DNA of 64,000 nt, taken from contig JADJQX010000006.1 in the NCBI GenBank assembly GCA_016712525.1, forward strand, positions 806,001 through 870,000. The letters run 5' to 3'. Source of the stretch: Myxococcales bacterium. GTDB taxonomy: Bacteria; Myxococcota_A; Polyangia; Polyangiales; Polyangiaceae. The translations under genes and the position numbers were made by a program. Under the pieces are notes generated by a model, which ran no database searches, was not told the DNA's origin, and worked only from the letters and a program-made list of their open reading frames with translations. This document shows, piece by piece, positions 34,220-41,697 of this stretch (positions are counted from its first letter, which is position 1; each line of letters opens with the position of its first letter).

Positions 34220-35449
34220 ATGGGCGACGACCTCGCTAAGCTCGAACCGAGTGAGAGGGGGGGGCGGCCCTCCGGTCGTACGGCTTTCGGGTTCCTTCTG
34301 CTGGTCGTCTTCCTCGACGTCCTATCGCTCGGGGTCACGCTGCCCGTACTGCCCCGCTTGGTGGTCGTCCTCGGGGGTAAGGGCGACAGCGCCAGCGTAT
34401 ACGGTGTGTTCGTCGCATCTTGGCAGGTTGCGCACTTGCTTGCGGCACCGATGTTGGGCGCACTCTCGGACAGGTACGGGCGGCGGCCGCTGTTGCTGAT
34501 TTCCTGTCTCGGGCTCGGGCTCGACTACGGCCTCATGGCGGTGGCCTCGTCTCTCGGCACACTGATGATCGGTCGCCTGATCTCAGGGGTCACCGCGTCC
34601 ACCTTCTCGATCGCTGCAGCCTACGTCGCCGACACCACGGACGGACCGGATCGCCCACAGCGCTACGCGTGGCTCGGGGCGACGTTCAGCACCGGGTTCA
34701 TCGTCGGGCCGGTCGTCGGAGGGATCTTGGGGCGGATCGATTTGCGTCTTCCGTTCTGGGTCGCTGGCGCCGTCACCGTGCTCACTGCCGCGGGGGGGAT
34801 CTTCCTGTTACCAGAATCGCTCCCGGCCACCAAGCGGACCTCGTTGACCCTGGGTAGACTCAATCCTATCGCGGCGCTCGGCGTTCTGAGCCGTACGGTT
34901 CGGCTTCGGTGGCTCGCCGCCGTGGGGCTGACGTACTTTGCTTCTCAGTACGTCTTCCAGAGCGCATATGCCTTGTACGTTGGTGCTCGCTATGGTTGGC
35001 GTGAGCTCGAGATCGGGATGGCGCTCGCAGGTACGAGCCTTACGGGGGCCGTAGCGCAGACTCTGCTCGCGAAGCCCATTTCGAGGCGCTTCGGCGAGGG
35101 GAGCGTCCTTTCCCTTGCACTCGTCCTCGCAGCGGGGAGTTTGGTGTTCGTCGGGTGGGCGCCGTTCGGCTGGCTCTCGCTCTGCATCGCCCCCGTCGCC
35201 GCGGTTTCGGGGTTGGCTCGCTCGATGCTTCAGAGTAGTGCTAGTCGTGAGGTGGGGCCCTCGGAACAAGGGCGATTGCACGGCGCCCTCGTGTGCTTGG
35301 GTGGCCTCGCTGGGGTCGTGTTTCCGACGATTTTCACGTCGAGCCTGTCGTGGGGGGGAACCCATGGTGTTCCGGGCTTGCCGTTTTATGTCGCCGCAGT
35401 CTGCGCTTCGCTTGCTGCCGTAGTTTCGATGCTCGCGCCGGCTCGCTGA
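34220..35449 (+). CDS. MFS transporter, drug/TetA-like (second copy type)
   Basis: A 409-residue twelve-helix MFS protein, like the 31146 gene in layout: RTAFGFLLLVVFLDVLSLGVTLPVLPRL, motif A GALSDRYGRRP, motif C-like GFIVGPVVGGILG, and PESLPATKR after helix 6. It belongs to the TetA-type drug exporter group. Substrate unknown. It is flanked by two GrpB genes, one divergent and one convergent, which suggests a resistance-type module. By eye its codon use includes more A/T-ending and AT-rich codons than the neighbours, which may mark transfer; this was not measured. Confidence 0.85.
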   Translation: MGDDLAKLEPSERGGRPSGRTAFGFLLLVVFLDVLSLGVTLPVLPRLVVVLGGKGDSASVYGVFVASWQVAHLLAAPMLGALSDRYGRRPLLLISCLGLGLDYGLMAVASSLGTLMIGRLISGVTASTFSIAAAYVADTTDGPDRPQRYAWLGATFSTGFIVGPVVGGILGRIDLRLPFWVAGAVTVLTAAGGIFLLPESLPATKRTSLTLGRLNPIAALGVLSRTVRLRWLAAVGLTYFASQYVFQSAYALYVGARYGWRELEIGMALAGTSLTGAVAQTLLAKPISRRFGEGSVLSLALVLAAGSLVFVGWAPFGWLSLCIAPVAAVSGLARSMLQSSASREVGPSEQGRLHGALVCLGGLAGVVFPTIFTSSLSWGGTHGVPGLPFYVAAVCASLAAVVSMLAPAR

Positions 35450-35589
35450 GCCTCAGGCGCGCGGTAGGTGCCCCAGGCGCGCGGTGTGCCCTCGTTGGCG
35501 GGGTCGAGGGGGCGGACCGAAGGCATTCCTCCCTCGGCGTCTTCGGGACGCCGCCCGCGACCTTCTCGCTCTGGGCGCGTGGGCGCCCT

Positions 35590-36438
35590 TCAACGCTCCC
35601 GCCATTCGTCCTTCGGCTCGAAGCCCGTCCGCTTCGCCCACTCGGCGGCGCGTTCCTTTTGTCCGAGAAGGAACGCGTGCTTCGCTTCCACGTAGCCTCG
35701 GTAGTTCTCGGCACCGTCATGCGAAGCGGACGCGGCCGCGAGCTTCGCCGCAGCGTAGGCGGCGGCTTCCTGCGGTTCGGCGCGTAGGAACGCCGCATGG
35801 GTGAGCATGGACTCGAGTCGAGCGAGCCCCCGCGGTCCGACGAGATGAAGGCTGAACCCTGCCCCGCGGTTCTCTCGTTCTACGGTAGTCTCCGGAAGCC
35901 AAATCGCCCACGTGTCGCCCCCGGTGGGGGCGTGAGGCGCCGGGCCGACGACGAAGTATTCGAGGCGCTCCAGTGCCAATCGTAGGTCGTCGGTCGGTCG
36001 GTCTTCGGCGAGTACGATTGCGATGTCATGGATGGGTTTGGCTAGAGGGATCTTCGGCACGGATGTCGAGCCGAAATGGATGACTTTTGAGCGAATTCCC
36101 TGCATGGCGTTGAGCACGCCACCGATGCGGTCGCTCTCCCGAGCGACCTCCTCCAGCCAACTTGGCGACCACGGCTCGAGGTCGAGCGCAGGGTGAGGGA
36201 GGCGATTCAGCCGAATCATGGCGGAGATGAGCTCGCGTCGCGTCCAGGCGACGTAGGCTGCCGCGCCCAGCGCCGCGAAGGCCGCGAGGGGGTTCGTGAT
36301 GACCAGCGCCGCTGCGGTCGAAGCCCCAACGATGCGCAGTGAGCGCTCCCGCTCCGTCGTGAATGGTACGCGAAATCCCTCGTGTACGGCCTTTGCGATG
36401 CCGTGCCAAGTCCTCGTGAGCTTGTAGCGATGCGACAT
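35590..36438 (-). CDS. membrane-anchored GrpB-family protein
   Basis: A 282-residue protein with a GrpB domain in residues ~105-265: LEPWSPSWLEEVARES, then VIHFGSTSVPKIPLAKPIHDIAIVL (GS..K-P-x-D-I), and ARLESMLTHAAFLRAEPQEAAAYAAAKLAAA. Unlike ordinary GrpB (~180 residues), it has an N-terminal extension with a long hydrophobic segment (residues ~35-62: STAAALVITNPLAAFAALGAAAYVAW) that should anchor it in the membrane, preceded by a basic HRYKLTRTWHGIAKAVHEG helix. Function unknown. It converges on the MFS gene; the 140 bases between contain two CAGGCGCGCGGT direct repeats (35456 and 35475 region) and nothing else recognisable. Confidence 0.8.
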   Translation of the reverse strand: MSHRYKLTRTWHGIAKAVHEGFRVPFTTERERSLRIVGASTAAALVITNPLAAFAALGAAAYVAWTRRELISAMIRLNRLPHPALDLEPWSPSWLEEVARESDRIGGVLNAMQGIRSKVIHFGSTSVPKIPLAKPIHDIAIVLAEDRPTDDLRLALERLEYFVVGPAPHAPTGGDTWAIWLPETTVERENRGAGFSLHLVGPRGLARLESMLTHAAFLRAEPQEAAAYAAAKLAAASASHDGAENYRGYVEAKHAFLLGQKERAAEWAKRTGFEPKDEWRER

Positions 36439-36531
36439 GTGCGCTCCTCGCGAGCGTGGCTACCCGGGGCTGCGCTCGCATGTTGGGAACCAAGGACAGG
36501 TTGTACACCATGGTCGTCGAAGTCTGATTCG

Positions 36532-38508
36532 TCATCGGGGCTCGAGTGCGAGCCCGAACCCGAAGCGGAAGAGCGGGTCCGCCAGGTCGAACGGCACGTC
36601 TTCGCGTTGCGCGTCGACCGAGGTCGAGGTGCGTGGAAGGTGGAACGGCAGGCGCCCCTTCGGAGGGACGCGGCCGGTGACTACGTCAATCAAGGGGCCG
36701 TCGTTCGAGCCGAAGTGCGCGAGGATCGCCACGGGCGGGCGGATCTCGACGAGCTCGGTCAGAATCCCCGGGCGCTCCATGTGAACGAGCACGACGACAC
36801 GCCTCCCGGTGGTAGCCAGTTTGGCCACGTTGGATAGTTCTGACTCGTTGTCGGCGCCAATGTAGGATAGCGCTCCTTCGCGAGTCACGCGAAAGAACGA
36901 AGTCCCGTCCTTTCGTGTGACGTAGGGTGTGTCGATTTTGACGACGACGGCGTCGCAATTCGCGAGGTCGCTAGGGACGTACCCCCGCTCGATGAGCTCG
37001 GCCGGGTCGAGGCCGGGGGCGTGCAGCTTGAAGTTTCGGCCGAGCGGGAGGATTCGGTTCGGGTTCGCGAGCACGACCACCGACTCCGCTTGGGCTCGAA
37101 GGCCCTCCGCGACGAAGTCCGGGCGCCCCACCTCTCGCGCGGCCACCGCTTCGTCCACGAACGGGCTCTCGAACACGCCGAGGTCGAACATGATGCGCAG
37201 GACACGCCGGGCCGATTCATCGATACGGGACTCGGGCAGCTTTCCCGACCGCACCAACGCTACGATGCCGCTCGTTTCGTTGTCGTCTCCGAGTTGGTCG
37301 CACCCCGCTTCGAAGATCCGCTGCCGGAGCGCTTCACGCGGCGTCTCTTCGAGCCCCCACGGCATGTAGTGGAGCCAATCCGTCACGACGAGCCCCGTGA
37401 AGCCCAGCCCCTTGCGAAGGTGGTCCGTCACGATGACGCGGGAGAAGCCCATGCCCACGGTATCGAAGCCCTCGGCGATGCCGTACCCGGGCATGATGCC
37501 GGCCGTCCCTGCGGCGATGGCGCGCGTGAAGGGCTTCTCGTGGAGCGAGAGCTGGCCCCCAGGGTACGTTTGCCACTTTCCGTAGTGGTTGTGGGAGTCG
37601 TACCCACCTTTCATGGGGCCGTTGCCTGGGAAGTGCTTCGTGACCGTGGCGACGCTCGCGGGACCAAGCTTCGCGCCCTGGAAGCCGCGCACGTAGGCCT
37701 CGACCATGGTCCCGACGAGCTCGGGGTCCTCTCCGAAGGTGTGCTCGATGCGGTTCCAGCGAGGCTCGGTCGCGATGTCGGCGCTCGGGGAGAGCGCGAC
37801 GTGGAGCCCGAGGGCCCGGTACTCGTGCGCGGCGATCCGCCCGAAGCGCTCGACGAGGTGCGGGTCACGTAGGGCCGCGAGGCCGATAGGGTAGGGCCAT
37901 CGCGAGATGTGCGCGGGGACGGGGTCCTTGGGGTGCCATGCGGCCTTCGTGTGGCGTGGATCGCTGCTCAGGATCGCAGGGATCCCGAGCCTCGTACGCT
38001 CTGCCGCGGCTTGGATTTCGTTCGAGTACCGTGCGGTCGTCTCGGGCGGCTCCTGACGCGCGGGGAGCAGCAGCCAACGAACGTGCCGCTCTCGGACGAG
38101 GCGATCCGGGGGCAGGTCGTCGAGGGGCGGGATCGTCTTCAGATAGGGCACCTCCGGGACTCGCGGCTTGCTCCCCGAAGGCGACGGAAGAATCTCTCCG
38201 CGTGGCCCCGAAAACCCGCGGACCATCGGGTGGAGCAGGAGCCCGGCCTTCTCGTCGAGGGACATACGTCCGATCAAGTCGGTCACGCGCTCCTCGGTCG
38301 GACGGCGCCAGTCCTCGTACGGGGTGAGGGACCCGCTCCGATCGAGATCGCGGAACGTCAATCCGTCCACGACGATCCGCTTCACGTCCCTCGACGTGAT
38401 ACGGGGTTGGGCCGGCGCGGCGACGTGCACAACCGTGACGGGCTCGTGCCGGCACCCGGTGGTGACGAGGGCCGCACCCGCGAGCGCGACGACGAGCGCG
38501 CGCCTCAT
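36532..38508 (-). CDS. GH3-family glycoside hydrolase lipoprotein with EF-hand loop
   Basis: A 658-residue secreted beta-glycosidase. The start ATG 38508 overlaps the menF stop; a longer frame upstream is not used. MRRALVVALAGAALVTTGC is a lipoprotein signal. Residues 54-65 (DLDRSGSLTPYE) form a perfect EF-hand calcium loop. GH3 features: RWNRIEHTFGEDP (250-262), KHFPGNG (291-297), and nucleophile D377 in LVVTDWL. The C-terminal alpha/beta domain carries KIDTPYVTRKDG and VLVHMERPG. It probably acts outside the cytoplasm on beta-glucosides or beta-xylosides; coupling to isochorismate synthase is unexplained. Compare the nearby glycosyltransferase/MFS genes. Confidence 0.88.
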   Translation of the reverse strand: MRRALVVALAGAALVTTGCRHEPVTVVHVAAPAQPRITSRDVKRIVVDGLTFRDLDRSGSLTPYEDWRRPTEERVTDLIGRMSLDEKAGLLLHPMVRGFSGPRGEILPSPSGSKPRVPEVPYLKTIPPLDDLPPDRLVRERHVRWLLLPARQEPPETTARYSNEIQAAAERTRLGIPAILSSDPRHTKAAWHPKDPVPAHISRWPYPIGLAALRDPHLVERFGRIAAHEYRALGLHVALSPSADIATEPRWNRIEHTFGEDPELVGTMVEAYVRGFQGAKLGPASVATVTKHFPGNGPMKGGYDSHNHYGKWQTYPGGQLSLHEKPFTRAIAAGTAGIMPGYGIAEGFDTVGMGFSRVIVTDHLRKGLGFTGLVVTDWLHYMPWGLEETPREALRQRIFEAGCDQLGDDNETSGIVALVRSGKLPESRIDESARRVLRIMFDLGVFESPFVDEAVAAREVGRPDFVAEGLRAQAESVVVLANPNRILPLGRNFKLHAPGLDPAELIERGYVPSDLANCDAVVVKIDTPYVTRKDGTSFFRVTREGALSYIGADNESELSNVAKLATTGRRVVVLVHMERPGILTELVEIRPPVAILAHFGSNDGPLIDVVTGRVPPKGRLPFHLPRTSTSVDAQREDVPFDLADPLFRFGFGLALEPR

Positions 38509-39953
38509 GGGCGCATGCCGAGCGCGCCCGGCAAAAAGGTGCTCCTCAACGTGGCTGTCTCGACGGAGAGCGCCGTGAGCATGGGCATGAGCTTCAGCGA
38601 CGTCTCCGTGTATTCGTCGATCGGGCTCGAGTCGGGTACGATGCCGGCACCCGAATAGAGGTAGGCGTTGGGGTAGGCGAGCACGCCGCACCGCAGCGCC
38701 ACGGCGAAGTGCGCCGAGCCGCTCGGCGTGAACCACCCGATGGGCGAGGCGTACCAGCCTCGGGCAGTCGACTCGTGTGCGGCGAGCCACTCGGCGGCGT
38801 TCGCCTTCGGGAGGCCACCGACCGCCGGGGTGGGGTGGAGCGCCGCGAGGAACGAGGGCCACCCGACACCCGACCGAGCGACGGCCTCGATGGGCGTGTT
38901 GAGGTGCAGGATATTGCGAACCTTCTTGATCCCCGGGCTGCTCGCGTGGTCGACCTCATCGCAGAGGGGGCGCAGACACTCGTCGATCTGATCGACGACG
39001 AGCTTGTGCTCGTGCATGTCCTTCGGGCTCGCCATGAGGCGATTGCTCTGAGCTTCTAGGCGAGGGGCGTCGGTGCCTGCCGAGCGGAGCGTCCCGGCGA
39101 GCGCCTCCGTGTGGAGCTTTCCGCGCTCGAGCCTGAAAAGCGTCTCCGGCGTGGCCCCGAGGAACGTGGCGTCTCCCCGCCGGAAGGCGAAGCGCAGCGA
39201 GGTGGACATCTCGTGCCTGAGCCGTCGAAGCACGGAGAGGTCGGTCGTGGCGCGCCCGATTTCGACGAGCGTGCGTCGATGAGCCACGAGCTTGTGAAAC
39301 GCCCCGGAGACGAGCGTTCGGCGGATGGTCTCGATGTACGGGATCCAAGCGTCGATGGGCGTCATGTGAACCGCTGCGGCGGGCACGACCTCGGCCTCCG
39401 TCTGGGCGGATTCGGCCTCGAGGAGGTGCGCCCATACGCCAGCGATCTCGCGAGCCGCCGCGCTCGCCGCTTCGTCGTGCGCGATCGCGGCGTGGAGGAA
39501 CGCTCGCTCTGCGGAGCGGGCATAGAGAAACCGCGGGAGTCGAAAGTCGGCGTCTCCGAACGCCTCCCACGGCTCGTCATTCGCGGCGCCGGGCAGGAAC
39601 GCTGCCCCGCCGAAGTAGCGGACGTCGAGGTCGTCCGGGACCGCGTCGCCGAACCGAAGGAGTGGAGGTAGGCGTGTGTGAGCGTCTGCGAGGGCGTCGA
39701 AGCGCCCCGCACCGGTCGCGCTCACGCGATGGGCCTGGCCGAAGCCAGCGAACCCTCGCTCCAGCGCTGGGTCGTTCCAGATCACGCCATTGGCCAAGAA
39801 CGCGCCCTCGAGCACGTGCTCGAGCGAGACGAGCGGTGCCTCGAAAGAGACGATGCGGATGGTCCCCGGCCCCCCAGAATCGGAGGAAGCCAAGATTGTC
39901 TCGCTTCGGTTCATGACCGCTCGTACCGAGGGCGTATCCGTGGATGACAACAT
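38505..39953 (-). CDS. menF: isochorismate synthase
   Basis: A 482-residue chorismate-binding enzyme (ATG 39953; ATG 39914 gives 469 residues, and neither has a clear ribosome site). The active-site signatures are present: AFHKLVAHRR with the base lysine, FLGATPETLFRLERGKL, EALAGTLRSA, HEHKLVVDQI, LHPTPAVGGLPK and GAGIVPDSSPIDEYTET (family G-x-I-x-P-x-S-x-P-x-x-E-x-x-E-T). It isomerises chorismate to isochorismate, first committed menaquinone step (or siderophore precursor). The other men genes follow at 40261-46880 with mixed orientation. It is coupled to the GH3 lipoprotein by a four-base overlap. Confidence 0.92.
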   Translation of the reverse strand: MLSSTDTPSVRAVMNRSETILASSDSGGPGTIRIVSFEAPLVSLEHVLEGAFLANGVIWNDPALERGFAGFGQAHRVSATGAGRFDALADAHTRLPPLLRFGDAVPDDLDVRYFGGAAFLPGAANDEPWEAFGDADFRLPRFLYARSAERAFLHAAIAHDEAASAAAREIAGVWAHLLEAESAQTEAEVVPAAAVHMTPIDAWIPYIETIRRTLVSGAFHKLVAHRRTLVEIGRATTDLSVLRRLRHEMSTSLRFAFRRGDATFLGATPETLFRLERGKLHTEALAGTLRSAGTDAPRLEAQSNRLMASPKDMHEHKLVVDQIDECLRPLCDEVDHASSPGIKKVRNILHLNTPIEAVARSGVGWPSFLAALHPTPAVGGLPKANAAEWLAAHESTARGWYASPIGWFTPSGSAHFAVALRCGVLAYPNAYLYSGAGIVPDSSPIDEYTETSLKLMPMLTALSVETATLRSTFLPGALGMRP

Positions 39954-39995
39954 CGATCTGAAAGAGTAAAGTTACCGTTGGGAGAAGTATACAAA

Positions 39996-40223
39996 ATGTC
40001 GTCTTCGCCTCCTCCTCACGACGACGCCCTCGACGCCCTCGTGGCTCGGCTCGGAGAGCTCCCGGGGGTACCGCGGGTCCTCGAGCTCCGAGCCGCAGCG
40101 CGAAAGGCGCGCCATTTGGCCCGGCTCGGAATCCTCTCGGCCATCGAAGAAACGAGCCTCGCCGTCGACCTCGACCTCGCCACCATGCGCATCGCACGAG
40201 AGCTCGACGAGGGTCTTCCCTGA
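39996..40223 (+). CDS. small helical protein of unknown function
   Basis: A 75-residue protein, start ATG 39996 with GGGAGAAG eight bases upstream (a TTG at 39978 is in frame but weaker). The sequence is rich in A, L, R, E and D with heptad-like spacing (DALDALVARLGELPGVPRVLELRAAARKARHLARL), predicted mostly helical or coiled-coil. No cysteine, membrane or export signal. Divergent from menF (42 bases) and convergent with menE. It may be a small partner protein; I do not recognise a family. Confidence 0.55.
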   Translation: MSSSPPPHDDALDALVARLGELPGVPRVLELRAAARKARHLARLGILSAIEETSLAVDLDLATMRIARELDEGLP

Positions 40224-40260
40224 GGCGGAAGCCGGAGCCCCTGACCGGACTCGCGCCCGC

Positions 40261-41697
40261 TTAGGAGAGGCGCTCCAATCTTGGGACGATCTCTGACAGC
40301 CTTGGGCGCACGAGCTTCCCGAGGGTGTTCGTCGGGAGAGCTTCGACGACGGCTCCCAAGCGGGGCCTCTTGTGGGGGGCCGTACGTTCTTTGAGGCGCG
40401 CCACGATCGAGGCGAGGTCGGGCCCTCCTGGTTCGATCACGACGGCGAGGGCCACGATTTGCCCCCAGGTCTCGTCGGGTACTCCGAACACCGCGGCCTC
40501 CCTCACGCCATGGATCTCCTCGACGAGGAGCTCGACCTCGCGTGGGTAGACGTTCTCGCCGCCCGTGACGACGAGGTCCGTGCGCCGCGCGTGGATGGCG
40601 AGTCGCCCTTCGCCGTCGATCTCGCCGAGATCTCCGGTCGCATAGAAGCCGTCGACGTCGAGCTGCAGCGGGCCTTGGTCGACGTACCCGGAGAACAGCG
40701 TGGCGCTGCGCACGGTGATCTGCTCGTCGACGATGCGCACCTCCGTCCCCGGGATCGGCGTGCCGACGTGTCGACCCGTGTCCGACGTTCCCCCGAGGGT
40801 CACGTGCGAGCACGCCTCCGTGAGCCCGTACGTGACGACCAGTGGCCAGCCGAGGGCGCGCCCCTTCTCGACGAGCGCCGGCGAGGCCGCCGCGCCGCCG
40901 AGGAGCGCGATCCTCAGCGCTCGGTTCGGTGACGCGTTCGCCTCGACGAACCTCGCGAGCATGGTCGGCACGAGGGACGCGATCGTCGCGCCGCTCGTTT
41001 CCATGAGGTCGAGCGCGCTCCTCGGTTCGAAGGCCCGCCTCCCGAAGTGAATCACGGACTTCTTGGCGAGCAGGCACCGCACGAGCACCCCGAGGCCTCC
41101 GACGTGAGCGAGCGGCATGCACAAGAACCATCGATCGTCTGGCTGCCAGCCGAGGACCTGCGCGCTCGCGCGAGCTGACGCCAGGAACGCGCGTCGTGAC
41201 AGCAAGGCACCCTTCGGGCGCCCCGTCGTCCCCGACGTGAAGACGATGGTCGCCGGCGATTCGGGATCCGGCGCGGGCGCTCTCTCGGGGCCGCCCGAGT
41301 CGTAGCTCGTGTCGTCTGCCGCGCGGGCGATCTCGTCGGCGTCGAGCACGAGGTCGGGCCGCGCGACCGAAGAGAGCACGTCGACCTCCGCGCGTGTCAG
41401 CTTCGGATGCAGCGGCACCGCGGTGAGCCCCATGCCGAACAACGCGAGGAACAGGACGTGTACGTCGGGGTCGGGGTGCGCCACATAGGCGACGCGCGCA
41501 GGCTCGTGAGACGGAGCGTCAGGCAGACGCGAGGTGATGAACGCCCTCAGGCGTCGAGCCCGGGCGGCGGCCTCGCCGAAGCTCATGAGCCCGCCGGCCG
41601 TGACGATGCAGGGCGAGGCCAGGTCGTCGTAGGTGGAGTCGAAGTACCATGCGTTCGTGCTCAAGGTGTACCCGAAGACCATGGTAACGTGACTCAT
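40261..41697 (-). CDS. menE: o-succinylbenzoate-CoA ligase
   Basis: A 478-residue AMP-forming acyl-CoA synthetase. Start ATG 41697 is proposed; ATG 41682 is an alternative. A10/P-loop VFTSGTTGRPKGALLS, A5 TYGLTEACSHVTLG, A7/A8 YATGDLG..RTDLVVTGGENVYPREVE and catalytic lysine in TNTLGKLVRP are in order. The compact length and the men context fit MenE, which activates o-succinylbenzoate for ring closure by MenB. Substrate specificity is inferred from neighbours rather than residues. Its start codon shares the CATG with the divergent oxidoreductase. Confidence 0.88.
   Translation of the reverse strand: MSHVTMVFGYTLSTNAWYFDSTYDDLASPCIVTAGGLMSFGEAAARARRLRAFITSRLPDAPSHEPARVAYVAHPDPDVHVLFLALFGMGLTAVPLHPKLTRAEVDVLSSVARPDLVLDADEIARAADDTSYDSGGPERAPAPDPESPATIVFTSGTTGRPKGALLSRRAFLASARASAQVLGWQPDDRWFLCMPLAHVGGLGVLVRCLLAKKSVIHFGRRAFEPRSALDLMETSGATIASLVPTMLARFVEANASPNRALRIALLGGAAASPALVEKGRALGWPLVVTYGLTEACSHVTLGGTSDTGRHVGTPIPGTEVRIVDEQITVRSATLFSGYVDQGPLQLDVDGFYATGDLGEIDGEGRLAIHARRTDLVVTGGENVYPREVELLVEEIHGVREAAVFGVPDETWGQIVALAVVIEPGGPDLASIVARLKERTAPHKRPRLGAVVEALPTNTLGKLVRPRLSEIVPRLERLS

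Noticed and set aside
35455..35490. Two CAGGCGCGCGGT direct repeats in the convergent spacer
   Set aside because: Only two short copies in a GC-rich spacer; too little to call a site.
38509..38862. Upstream extension of the GH3 gene
   Set aside because: Lies within menF in another frame; the lipoprotein signal begins at ATG 38508.
39988..39993. TATACA just before the small protein start at 39996
   Set aside because: Too close to the ATG to serve it as a -10, and a good ribosome site (GGGAGAAG) overlaps it.
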